In this document: positions 1 to 10,137 of the stretch, in pieces
How positions within the stretch are numbered: position 1 is the first letter of the stretch
Layout of the letters: each line of letters starts with the position of its first letter
Assembly (NCBI GenBank): GCA_023678885.1
Contig: CM042985.1
Location: forward strand, 29,956,465 to 30,020,464
DNA: 64,000 bases
Source of the DNA: Pogostemon cablin
Lineage: Eukaryota; Streptophyta; Magnoliopsida; Lamiales; Lamiaceae
Reading direction: 5' to 3'
The notes under the pieces: model-generated
The model's database searches: none
The model's input: the letters and a program-made list of their open reading frames with translations, nothing else
What the model was told of the DNA's origin: nothing
Position numbers and translations under genes: made by a program

Positions 1-1371
1 TAATGAACGTGAAAAAGAATATAAAATTTGAGATTAAAGTTCACTTTTTTCCATGAATCAGAAGTCAAATAAGCAACCTCATAATTTATCTTGGGTTTAG
101 GGTCTTTAGCACTTTTAAATTTCTGTTACATCACATTCAAAGAAAAAATGAATCAGAAAAGGAACCTTTCAGGTAGTATAGACAAAAGTAGCATCCCAGG
201 GAGATTAAGTATAATTAAAGATCTTTATCAATAAACAGAATTAAGATCAACTGAGTTATTGCTCGTGAGGGTGTTGTTATTTGCATAGAAAATCAGGTGT
301 TCAGAAATTTTATGGCTGTAAATAGCACATTTTCTAATTGCTCATGCCACACAACATTAAGCTTGAAGTGTTTCAAAGTGAAAGCTCTTCAATAAGCATT
401 ATTAAGAGAAGGAAAAAGTCGAGAAAAAAGATTAGTCACCTCATATACTGATCCACGCCTTTTCCATCTTACTAGCTTCATTTACAGTCTTCTTATGAAC
501 ACCAAAGACCCTCCTACCATTTGAGGCATATGAGGTGACAAATGACTTCCTACACTTTTATTCCCCAACTGACTCAATGACGAATCATACTCTTTAGTCT
601 TCAAGAGCAAGTCTTGCTCCTTTATCATCATCCTCTTTTTTTCTTTTTAAGCCACTCACCTGTGACAAGCAAAAGGAGATGAAAAAGCTAATGCAATAAA
701 TTCAGGAAAAAAAATCCAACAAAACTATTTAAAACTATTTTTATTTTTCTCATAAAAAGGAACTGCACTAGGAGACATATATGTAGATAAATAATAACCA
801 AGTTTTCCCATATTATACATGTTAACAATGAGGCTGTTGTGGCAAGTTGTAGCTCGATAGTAACTCAATAAGACAATAGACTGCCATGTACAATCCAAAT
901 TGCTAGTAAGAAATTCGATAGTAAGATATAAACTTAACCCCCATTTATAACCTCTTGATTTTGGAAAATTATAACCTCTAACGACACATACTACAATCTT
1001 GTTCCAACTGAAAGATAGTTGAAAGGTACTCAAAAAGACTACCGTCAATCTCCAAAATCAATGCCCAATTACTTAGGGAATACTAGACAGTAACTATCAC
1101 AACATCAATTACATCAAAACCTTCATCCCATCAAAACTTTGAATACAATGTACCATGGATCAACATGTGAATTTGATTAAACTTTTCCTTAGATTAAATG
1201 TCAAGTATTCTTGTTTAAGCAAGAAGTTTATGCAATGTGATAAAGACATAAAACGAAGTATCCCAACTATGAAGAGCCATTTTTAGGGTGATAATTATCA
1301 TATGGAATGACAACAAGATAAACTAAACTATAAAGAATTATGCTTAATATACCTTTTGTGTATAAAACCAT
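1..1371. other. AT-rich intergenic DNA, no gene recognised
   Basis: No convincing coding region, RNA gene or transposon end was found. The minus strand of about 440-680 reads as short exon-like open stretches, but I recognise no family and no start or stop frame them. Confidence 0.5.
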
Positions 1372-2310
1372 GTGCATAATCCGAGGCCTCTCTCTTCCTT
1401 TCTCTCTCTCTCTCAAACTTCACAGCCAGCTCTTGAGGCCATCATTTTACTGGTGATGTACCACACTAAAACCCTCAACGCCGGAGATGGAAATTCTAAA
1501 AAAGAACAGGGGCAAAATCTACTAGTTCTCACCGGTCAAGTGTTCACTGAAAACTTTACCTCTGATAATGGTCGGTGGAGTGTCACGTCGCTCGGCGAAG
1601 GCAATCTGTCTAAGACAGATGGAGAAGAAGCTGCCGCACAGCAATTGTCAGAGACATCAAAGCAGACGACAGCGTTGGAGAAGACATGCGTCTCTGAAAC
1701 TAGATCAGAAGGAGGCGATAGTGAATCGTCTGCCCCTAAAAATTCTTCGTTGGGTACAGGGGAAGACGATGGTGCTAGGACTAGGGCATAAATCAGACGG
1801 CGACAATAAGAGCCACCGCTCAAGGCGAGCCCTAGGCGGCGGCGGTGGGCGAGACGAGGCAGCGCCAACATCAGAAGGACGGCGGCCACGATACTCCAAA
1901 CTCGCGAGGGAAAGGCAGGTGGAAATCGCTCAAGCGATGGCAAGGGTCGGGCAAGCGGTAGCCACGAAACTGGAGGAGACGGAATCTCCGGCGGCAGATT
2001 TCACAGAAGTAGCCACCAATCGGAACAGGTAACCTGCCTGGTCAGCGGGAAAGGGGATCTTGACCGGCGGCCAACGATTGGGGAGAATGAGATCTCCTTC
2101 GGCAGTAGAATCTGCCGATCGTGGCCTCGGCACGCCAACAATAGAATCCTCCATCGTCAATAAGAAGGGAGCCCAGCCGGTAAAGAATCCAGATGTGATA
2201 GCCGCGGGTGGCATGTTTTGGGGGGTGGATCAGCCAAAACCTAAGGCCTTGGCGACTCCGATTGGAGCTTGGATGAAGCGAATCCTGCCTGATAAAGCTT
2301 AGGGTAAATC
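1372..2310 (+). other. GC-rich, mostly open block of unknown origin
   Basis: This block is far richer in G and C than the AT-rich DNA on both sides. It keeps overlapping open frames on the plus strand: about 139 codons from 1372, 154 codons from 1568 and 80 codons from 2060. The 5' end carries a CT-rich microsatellite (about 1389-1415). The frames are rich in Gly, Arg, Ser and Glu and end with a segment reading GAWMKRILPDKA before a stop at 2300-2302. I recognise no domain. No frame spans the whole block, so either introns or frameshifts are present. It could be a captured gene fragment in a non-autonomous transposon, a decayed gene, or the GC-rich leader of a retroelement like those at 7300-7846 and 40330-41277. 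What is seen is the composition and the open frames; origin is unknown. Confidence 0.35.
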
Positions 2311-2754
2311 CCTTAGTATATTGACGGCGGTGGCCAATCTAGGGCAAAAAGTTAGAGGGAGTGGGGAGAGAAAACATATTAATTAAATTAAATTAAAAAA
2401 TAATTAATAGTATTTTTTAAAAAAAAAACATACTTTTTATTTTTTAAATTAAATTAACTAATTTTTATGACTTTAAATTAATTAAATTAACATCATTATA
2501 TTCTTAATTAAATCTCTTTTAATTTTTTTTAAATAATTTTAATTATTAAATCAATTTATAATAATTAAAATTATCTCATCTAATATATATTAATTTTTTT
2601 AAAATAATTTTAAGTTTGAGTTCTTAATAATTATTATTTTTATATCTATTTCATAAAATAAAAGAATTTACTACAATGTATTTAATGTTTAATTAATTAA
2701 TAAAAAAGTTACAAAAAAAATACAATAATTTAAGACAAGAAATAATTACTGATA
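2311..2754. other. Very AT-rich spacer, nothing recognised
   Basis: Long runs of TAATTA and AAATTT-type sequence with no coding potential or transposon terminus that I can identify. Confidence 0.5.
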
Positions 2755-3253
2755 GGTACATACTTTGTACCCCTAATTACTACTAGATACATTGATTTAA
2801 AATAATTATTATTTAATACAAAATATTAAAGTAAAATACCAAATATACCCCTAAACTCATACACTTTTAAACCACCAACCCCACACCTCACCCACCACCG
2901 TTGACCGGCCGTTGACCGGCGTTGACCGTCAGTTGACCGGCGTTGACCGGCGTTGACTGCCGTCGCCGGAAAACTGCCCGCCCGAAAAAAAAAAAAAAAA
3001 AAACTGTTCGCCGGAAAAGCCGCCGGACCGCCGCCGGACCACCACACTTTTTTGCTGCACACACTTTTTTTTTTGCTGCACACACTTTTTTTGCTGCACA
3101 CACTTTGCTGCACATGAACTTTTGCTGCACACAATATTTATGTGCAGCACATTATAGGGGTAATATTGGAATATCACTATATATTTTTGTACCTAGTAGT
3201 AATACTTTTGTATGTTTGTATCTCATAGTAATTTAGGGTTTTTTTGTGTACCT
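2755..3253. mobile_element. TIR-bounded non-autonomous element with GTTGACCGG minisatellite
   Basis: The left end (about 2755-2791, GGTACATACTTTGTACCCC...) is an imperfect reverse complement of the right end (about 3212-3253, ending GTGTACC). A partial extra copy of the right end (TGTACCTAGTAGTAA) sits at 3187-3205. Inside are five to six units of GTTGACCGGC-type sequence (2900-2955), a run of A (2984-3002), and five units of TTTTTTGCTGCACACAC (3048-3140). Superfamily is not assignable and no clear target duplication was found. Confidence 0.5.
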
Positions 3254-3257
3254 AGTA

Positions 3258-3550
3258 GTAATCCTTCCTTAAGACAACATATATTGTCATATATGTTGTC
3301 TTTGTGCGTAAAGAAAAATTTAAGACTACATATGTTGTTATATATGTTGTCTTATAATAAATTACCTTACAAAATAACATGTTTCACACCATATTAAGAC
3401 ACCACCAGTCAATATGTGTAGTCTTTGTGCGTGAAAAAATATTTAACACAACATATATATTTAAGACTACATATATAAAGCATACGACTACACATATTTC
3501 TAATCTATGTAATCTATTAACTGGTGTCTTAATACTTTTTTGTTGTAGTG
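3258..3550. mobile_element. CACTA-like terminal fragment
   Basis: The right end reads TGTTGTAGTG (3541-3550), the reverse complement of the CACTACAACA end typical of plant CACTA elements. Upstream are palindromic subterminal repeats: AAGACAACATATATTGTC with its complement (3270-3302), another at about 3322-3354, and a wider inverted pair around GTGTAGTC and GACTACAC (3415 and 3486). No matching CACTA left end was found, so the fragment is probably truncated on the left. Confidence 0.5.
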
Positions 3551-3730
3551 ATAGAAAATTTTCCAATATGGAATAGTCCACAACTAGGAGTCTAGGACCC
3601 TAATAGCATATATTCGAACTCGACTCGAATAATTATAGAGTCGAGATCAAGTTTTGCTTGATTGAGTAATGAACATCAACTCGAAACTTATTCTTTTAAG
3701 CTCAAACTCAGAGTAAATATCAAAATCGAT

Positions 3731-4070
3731 CCTGTAAGTATGACATTTTCCAACTTCAGTCCTTTATTTATTGCATTTTTCATTTTTGATCCTCCGGAGT
3801 CCGTTTTTGGTCCTTTTGGTCCAAATTCAGTCCTTTTTCGCCGGAAATCTAAAAAACCCGCCGAAAAATTATGCGTGAGTTGACCGCGCTCAAAATTGGT
3901 CCTGTAAGTATGGACTATTCCAACTTCAGTCCTTTTTTTATTGCAATTTTCACTTTTGGTCCCCAATTATCCATTTTACTCATTTTTGTCCAAATTTAAT
4001 TACTTTTCACCGAAACTTTAAAAAACTCTCTAGATATCATGCGTAAGTTTCACGCGCCAATAATAATAAA
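3731..4070. repeat. Two tandem copies of a 170-bp unit
   Basis: CCTGTAAGTATG... starts at 3731 and again at 3901. Both units continue with a shared text (CCAACTTCAGTCC, then a T-rich stretch and TTTTGGTCC-like words) and end near CATGCGTAAG or TATGCGTGAG. The copies are clearly diverged. Short TCGAACTCGACTCG words at 3612-3700 lie just upstream. Confidence 0.7.
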
Positions 4071-4494
4071 TTGTTTTGAGAATTGACGTATTCAGTCAAT
4101 CTCATCTATGGAGAGTTGCATTGGCTGGGACAGGTTGTTTGAGGAGAATTACTTTGGTCACATCAAACATTGTTGGGAATAGCAAGATTAAGGACCAAAA
4201 AATGGAAAGTAGGGTGAAAGAATCGGAATTTGGCAATACACCTGAATGATGATTTGCCAAAATCGGATAAGAGTTTTGAGAGTGTTCAGGCTATGATTAT
4301 GTTAATGTTTGGGAAGCATTTGTACAAAGTTCAACATTTTCTAGTGTCTAGGTATGGCCTAGATGATAGGTGGTACATTTAGAAATTAGAACAAAGGTTG
4401 TATAGCATATATTTCTTGATGTGAAAAACTAATCAAAGCTTTGATGCGTACTCTGCACAAAACTTTCCTCATGTTGAAGTACTATTTTGTTCAA

Positions 4495-6341
4495 TAATTC
4501 TTGAATTTGGGAAGAAAAATGACTTAGTGTCAGCCCTGAAAGCCTTTGATGCTTCCGAACAAAAAATGATTTCTCCTAATTTGCATGCCTACCTCACCAT
4601 CGTAGGTGTCTGCAGTCTTTATGATGACTACTTGAAGTCAAGGGTCAATTATGATTTATGAGGTATTTTTGTTCGATATGTCCTAGCCTATATTTATTTA
4701 TTGGTGTATGCTGTATCTATCCCTAGATATTAACTAATCGATGTAGATGTAGACTCGGACTGTTTCGTTATCTTATCTAGTTGGAGATGAGAAGCGTGGA
4801 AGTAGAATTTTTTCTGTCTCTCTGTTTTCATAGGGTAGTAACTTATAAATCCTGTGTTATTCTGTTGCCCTTATAGTGAAATATTGTTGCAATTAAAATA
4901 AAGGCCAGAGTAAACTTTTAGCAGTGTCCATCACATGATTCATATATACTGCATAAAAGAGAAGTCATTCCCTGTCTTAAATGCTACAGTTTGTGTTCTG
5001 GTACAATTACAATGAATTATGAGTGTGAATGTTAAAGGCATCCTCTCTTCCCATCAACATCACATGTCTTTGCCGATGTGAAAATGTGGAAACAGGGTCT
5101 AGAAATCAAAGAAGATATGGTGTCATCTGGTGTAGCTCCCAACAAAGTAACCTGGTCATCCTTGATCAGTGCATGTGCAAATGCAGGTCTTGTGGAGAAA
5201 GAAATAATACTATTTGATTAAATGCTTCAAGCTGGTTGTCAACCCAATACCCAATGTTTCAATACGCTTCTTTATGTTTGTGTTGAGGCTTGCCAATTTG
5301 ATCGAGCCTTTCGGCTATTTAAATGCTGGAAAGATGGGGCTTTACAAAAAACTATCCCTAATGATAATTACCTGAACAGCGCAGATGCTGCAGTGACTCA
5401 AATGACAGTTCCTTTAAGATCGTACTCACACTGATTATCGCCGTGACAAAGCTTTGATGGATGAAATGAAGACTTTTGGTATTTCACCTAATCATATAAC
5501 CTGGTCAATATTGGTTGATATTCATGGTAGCTCAGGGAATGTACAGGTAAGCAATTCTAAATCTGTAATGTTCACACGTGAAGAATGGTAGCCTTTCAAA
5601 GTCCTCTACATTTTTCTGTGATCCAAGATTTAAAGATGGATAAAGCATGCCACACCTAGAATTATTGGTCTAATTTGTAGATTTGTTATAAAATATGAAG
5701 ATTCATGGGCTGGCATTTTATATACAACACACAATCAGAAACATTTGAATGATGAAGGTCTTGATTTGAAGATTAAAATAGTAGGACAGTAACTGCAACT
5801 CTTCCTATTCAACTACAGATCTGCGTGCAACATAAGAATCCAAAGCTTTCATGTTATTTGAAGAGATGAAGAAATATCAAATAAAACCAAATAAGGTGTG
5901 GTTTTCAGTATGACTCACTTTTCCACTCGCCTTTTTTTCTGTTGCAAATAATTGCATTTTGTATAAACCCTTGAAATACAATCAGCATATGAGAAATGTA
6001 GGGTACACACTTGAGATTTCATTCATAATGCCTACCATTCATGGACATCTTGGAAAAGCCATTGAAATTATGAGTATGAATTAGTAGTTAAAATTTGTTC
6101 CATGCATAAATCCTAACCTTCTGTTTATAATAAAACCTTCTGAAGGTTCAATAATTACTATCTCAAACAACTATTTGAGGAATGGTGTGAAGGGGTGATG
6201 CAAACAGAACAGCGGAATAAAGGCCAATTTGCTTTGCAGATATCAGACTTTGGGCATCCAAGCCTGCTCTTGGAGAGAGTTGCAGAACATCAGCAAGAAG
6301 ATAATGCTGAAAGCCTTTCCATTGACCTCCGAGGTCTCACT

Positions 6342-6405
<64 letters not shown>

Positions 6406-6652
6406 TACCACAACCCTATAATGTCTTGTATTGCAACTATAGATGAAGAGCAAAAACGCGAAGATTTTAGGAGAATACATTAAAATCATGGCACAAAGAT
6501 TGCCTTTAGTTTGCAGCTGCTGAAATAGATGCTCTCTCATGCATTTAGGAAACAAATTTTTCTTTGAATTCACCAATCTTGTTATGATGCAGTGACAGGT
6601 GGAAGCACGAATTGTTGTTCTTGCAGTTCTGCAAAGGATCAAAGAAAGGTGT
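4495..6652 (+). pseudogene. PPR-Smr gene copy 1, 5' part up to the retrotransposon
   Basis: Pieces of a pentatricopeptide-repeat protein can be read as exons. 4495-4645 gives LVSALKAFDASEQ and a helix pair. About 5056-5390 gives DMVSSGVAPNKVTWSSLIS, then CANAGLVEKE and AGCQPNTQCFNTLL, typical 35-residue PPR helices. 5440-5550 gives MDEMKTFGISPNHITWSILV and ends at a donor (GTAAGC). 5820-5895 gives FMLFEEMKKYQIKPNK. About 6158-6344 gives ISDFGHPSLLLERVAEH and IDLRGLTK. 6598-6652 continues VEARIVVLAVLQRIKER. DLRGLT followed by an EAR helix looks like the start of an Smr-like domain. PPR proteins act in organelle RNA processing; this layout resembles Arabidopsis At5g02830 from memory. It is broken: a stop (TAA, 5219-5221) where an Asp/Glu pair is expected, frame changes near 5430, and a copia insertion seven nt before the exon end. 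The gene's 5' end is not seen. Confidence 0.75.
6346..6396. repeat. (TA)n microsatellite at a splice donor
   Basis: About 25 TA units followed by CA units begin immediately at the GT donor of the DLRGLTK exon (exon end 6344). Copy 2 has only a short TATATACACA at the homologous place (27228-27240). Confidence 0.9.
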
Positions 6653-6818
6653 TGTTGAAGAGTGAAACACTCTTCCAACCATTAAAGAAACACCCTTCCA
6701 GATATTAAGGAAGCACTATTACAACAGCTATATTTTTGTACTGGCTAGTTTTCTCAAATGTGTATAAATAGGATTGCCTTTGAATCTGTAAATACAATAC
6801 AACAATACAAGATCAACA
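6653..6818 (+). repeat. 5' LTR of copia A
   Basis: 166 bp, beginning TGTTGAAGAGTG and ending GATCAACA. Compared with the 195-bp 3' LTR it lacks a 37-nt segment near its end and has an extra 8 nt in the AATACAATAC tract. Confidence 0.9.
6762..6770 (+). promoter_or_regulatory. TATA box of copia A LTR
   Basis: GTATAAATA lies about 50 nt before the LTR end. The same motif occurs in the 3' LTR at about 17616. Transcription would start some 30 nt downstream. Confidence 0.6.
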
Positions 6819-6830
6819 TGGTATCAGAGC
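6819..6830 (+). other. Primer-binding site of copia A
   Basis: TGGTATCAGAGC directly abuts the 5' LTR. It matches the usual plant initiator tRNA-Met primer site, which primes minus-strand DNA. Confidence 0.9.
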
Positions 6831-7232
6831 AGGATTAATCCTGTCTCTTAGCCCTTCAAATATGTTCAAACAGAACATATACACCTCTAAGGTGTCCTGA
6901 TTCAAAGAGAGGTTAAACCTCTCCTCTGTCATCAATCTATCAATCACACCTTAAAGGTGTTCTACTTCTAATAAGAGGTTTAATCCTCTTCTTCAGAGAA
7001 CCTTTCAGAAAATTGTTTCTGAAAGAGATTCAAGCATTCTACAAAACACCATTAAAGGTGTCTTAATTCAAAAGAGGTTCAACCTCTTCTTCATTCAATC
7101 AAAACACCAAAAAAGGTTCAACCTCTTCTTCATTCAATCAAGTTTACTTACATGCTCCAATTACACCCTGGTGTACTGTTCTAAAGAAGGATTGAATCCT
7201 TTTCTGAATAGGAGAGAGCTGTAAGCCTCTCT
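6830..7232 (+). other. Ordered palindrome array in copia A leader
   Basis: About a dozen short inverted repeats follow the primer site. Two types alternate. Type 1 is ACACC...GGTGT at 6881-6895, 6946-6960, 7046-7061 and 7163-7174. Type 2 is A/G-rich arms closing on C/T-rich arms: 6907-6923 (GAGAGGTT/AACCTCTC), 6973-6990, 7072-7088 (AAGAGGTT/AACCTCTT), 7114-7124, 7187-7201 (AAGGATT/AATCCTT) and 7213-7232. The array is preceded by CAGGATTAATCCTG (6830-6843) and ATATGTTC/GAACATAT (6860-6880). The arms differ between copies yet stay complementary. The RNA leader could fold into serial hairpins; function is unknown. Confidence 0.75.
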
Positions 7233-7299
7233 TCATCCACAAACGGGTCTCCACCTTCCAGCAAAGCCCACAAGTTTTAGCAATCAAATCTTCAGAAAC

Positions 7300-7846
7300 A
7301 AACAAAAAACCACCTGTCGGAAAAGTTGTTCCTCACTGGTCCGCCGTGCTAGAGCTCCGGTCAGAACGGAGCTTTGACAGTTGCCGGCGCCATCCGCGAC
7401 TCCCGTCAGCCGCAGCTCGAAGAGCTCTAGACCACCCACCGCCGCGCAACAGCTGTTCCAGTTCCAGCTCTAGACCGAAAACGCGACAGTCGTCGCCTGC
7501 TCAGGTTTTGGGGCCTACTTCTTCTCACTGAAATCCGGCAGATCTGCCGCCTTGAGTCCCTCTGCTCGCGCTGTCAGTTGCTTGTTGTGGACTTCCGACG
7601 GCCCCTGCACACCTTTGTCGCTGAGGAAGATCTATTGTGCAGCCGCTGTTGCTCGACGATTGAACGCCACCGCCCGCTGCTCTTCCTGACGCCGCTGGTA
7701 CTCGCTGCTCGTCTGCCCATCGCTGCGAGGAACGCGCCGCACCACCGGCTGCCAACCGCTGCTGCTCGCATCACCGCCGTCCGTCGCCACCAGCCTGCTG
7801 GTTCGTTCAGTTTAGGCGGCTCGTTGGGCACGCATTCGGGAGAATC
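7300..7846 (+). other. GC-rich untranslated leader of copia A
   Basis: A GC-rich stretch with CCGCCG and GCTGCTCG words between the palindrome array and the first pol frame. It holds overlapping short open frames on both strands, none with a recognisable domain. It occupies the place where gag is normally found, so gag was either lost or replaced. Confidence 0.6.
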
Positions 7847-8584
7847 GTGATGGCTGCGGCGGAGAGAAATTTAGGGCATCCTAAAGTGATGATGGGTCAA
7901 CGTTTAAAAAGAGAAGAAAATGGAAATGGGCCTCAATTCTCTGCAGCCCACTTAAGCCCAGATCAATTTTCTATTTTGGTGGCAAAGGTGGCCCAAGTAC
8001 TCCAAGCCCAAAATTCCTCTCAATCCACCACAAAAGTGGATGCAGGTCCATTTACTTGTTTACCTAATAATATTTCATTGGGCCCAAAAAATTTAAAATC
8101 AAATTTTGAAAATAGGCCCACTCATTTTTCCAATTTTCAAAACCCAAAATTTTTTAACACAAAATCATTTAATTACTCTAGCATGTTTTCATCAAATAAT
8201 AATATTGATTTTTCTAAACATTGGGTGGTTGACTCCGGAGCAACCGATCATATGACCGGAAATCGTTCTATGTTTCTAGAAAACTCCCTAATTTTAGATA
8301 ACTCTCAAAATGTTAAAGTAGCTAATAACACTGCCGTTCCAATTCGTGGAAGAGGATCAAGTTATCTTTTTTCTAAAAAGATCGACAATATCCTTTATGT
8401 ACCATCTTTTACTTTGAATTTGTTATCCGTTAGTAAGATCACCACGGAATTAAATTGTCAAGTTATATTTACTGACATTGATGTTGTATTTCAGGAAAGA
8501 TTGACGGGACGAACGATTGGTAAAGGAGTTCGTATCAATAATTTATACCTAATTAATTTCCCTAGTATTGCTTTAAATGTTTTT
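7847..8584 (+). pseudogene. Copia A gag remnant and aspartic protease
   Basis: The frame opens with MMAAAERNLGHPKVM and has SPDQFSILVAKVAQVL, which looks like the linker that usually follows the gag zinc knuckle. The protease active site WVVDSGATDHM lies at about 8221-8253, with the later flap-side text DNILYVPSFTLNLLSVSKI typical of copia proteases. The retroviral-type protease cuts the gag-pol polyprotein inside the virus-like particle. The frame stops at TAG (8585-8587) and reopens at once, in the same frame, as integrase. In an intact copia element this would be one polyprotein, so the stop is a nonsense mutation or, less likely, a programmed readthrough site. The UBN2 gag domain and CCHC box are absent. 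The start is uncertain because the real polyprotein probably began upstream. Confidence 0.85.
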
Positions 8585-8587
8585 TAG

Positions 8588-10137
8588 ATGTCCCTTTGGC
8601 ATAAACGTCTTGGACATCCGTCCAATTCAGTTTTCAACAAAATATTTCCTAATTCGTCATATCATGATAAGTGTGATATTTGTTCCTTATCTAAACACAC
8701 ACGTCTCCCTTACACAAATTCCTCTTCGAATTCAAAATCTATTTTTGATTTGATCCACTCGAATGTTTGGGGTCCCGCTCCAACTACATCTTATAATGGT
8801 TTTAGATATTATGTTAGTTTTATAGATGATTTTTCGAAGCTTACTTGGATATTTTTCCTTAAAAACAAAAGCGAAGTTTTAGCAAAATTTCAAGATTTTT
8901 CTGCCTACGTCAAAAATCAGTTCAACAAGTCCATCAAAATTCTTCGAACGGATAATGGAACTGAATTTATAAACTTAAATTTTCAAAATTTTACAAAAAA
9001 TAATGGAATTATTCATCAAACCTCGTGTCCCTACACACCTGCTCAAAATGGGGTTGCAGAGCGGAAAAACCGTCATCTCCTCGAAGTTACTCGTTCTCTT
9101 CTTTTCCAAAATAATATTCCAAAACATTTTTGGTCAGATGCTCTTCTAACTGCCAATTACCTCATTAATCGTCGACCTTCCCCTAATCTCAATAACCTTA
9201 GTCCCCACAAAATTCTTTTTAACAGGGATGTAGGTCTTGATCATTTACGCACTTTTGGATGTACGTGTTTTGTTCACGTTAACCGAACTGATAAACTTAG
9301 TCCTTCTTCGGTTAAAGCTATTTTTCTTGGCTACTTGGTATCTCAAAAAGGTTACAAGTGTTATGATCCTATTACTAAAAAGCTCTATATTTCAAGAGAT
9401 GTTACCTTCAATGAAAATGATCCTTATTACTCTATTGACAACTCCTCCATTGATACTAACGACTTTGTTTTTCCTATTTTAGCTCCTACTGATCTTATTC
9501 CTTCTCAGGATCATCATAATGATTTGATCAATACGATTCCTCTCGTGGATGATGAAAATATACTCGAAGAAAATGCTCCGATAAGGGGAGATCAAAATAT
9601 TCCGACAGGGGGAGATCATGTTCCAGTCGAAGAAAATGCTCCGATAGGGGGAGATCAAAACCAAAACCAAAACCCAACAACTCGCGCTAACTCACCTCGG
9701 AGATCTCTTCGACAGACTCGACAGCCTACTAAACTGAAAGATTACGTCACCTATTCGGTATCGTATCCTATCCAAAACTTTCTTTCTTATTCCCACATTT
9801 CCAAATCGCATCATGCTTTTTTAAACTGCATAAATCAAATTGAACCTAAAAACTTCAAAGAAGCTAATCTTCATCCTACTTGGTGTAAAGCGATGGAAGA
9901 AGAATTAAATGCTCTCGAGAAAAACAATACTTGGTCTCTTGTTCATCTCCCTAAAGGAAAAAAGGCAGTCGGGTGCAAATGGGTCTATAAAGTTAAATAT
10001 GATAGTCTGGGAAAAATCGAAAGATATAAGGCCCGACTTGTTGCTAAAGACTTCACTCAAACTTATGGAATTGATTATGAAGAAACTTTCGCACCCGTCG
10101 CTAAAATGAGCACGGTAAGAATCCTTCTTTCTATAGG
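8588..10137 (+). pseudogene. pol: Copia A integrase and N-terminal reverse transcriptase
   Basis: The HHCC zinc-binding domain is visible at the start: LWHKRLGH, then CDICSLSKH. The catalytic core follows with Asp in SFIDDFSKLTW (about 8820), Asp in ILRTDNGTEF (about 8945) and Glu in NGVAERKNRHL (about 9055), the D,D-35-E triad. Integrase inserts the cDNA into chromosomes. A low-complexity linker with repeated (I/T)GGDQN-like words (about 9570-9670) leads to the RT start: WCKAMEEELNALEKNNTWSL, VGCKWVYKVKYDSLGKIERY, KARLVAKDFTQTYGIDYEET. The frame is cut at 10137 by the nested element, and the next codons resume at 16254. The two halves are in register once the insert and one target repeat are disregarded. 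The codons after 10138 belong to the inserted LTR. Confidence 0.93.

Noticed and set aside
2826..3134. Minus-strand Cys/Lys-rich periodic frame (CAAKK units)
   Set aside because: Translation of the TTTGCTGCACACAC tandem repeat and a poly-A run inside a non-coding TIR element; three frames are open because the repeat lacks stops.
6195..6678. Frames with poly-Ile/Tyr runs around 6340-6400 on both strands
   Set aside because: They run through the (TA)n microsatellite in an intron; only the ISDFGHPSLLLERVAEH part is real exon.
7346..7850. Several Arg/Ser/Ala-rich frames on both strands in the copia A leader
   Set aside because: Overlapping frames in GC-rich DNA, no domain, none joined to pol.
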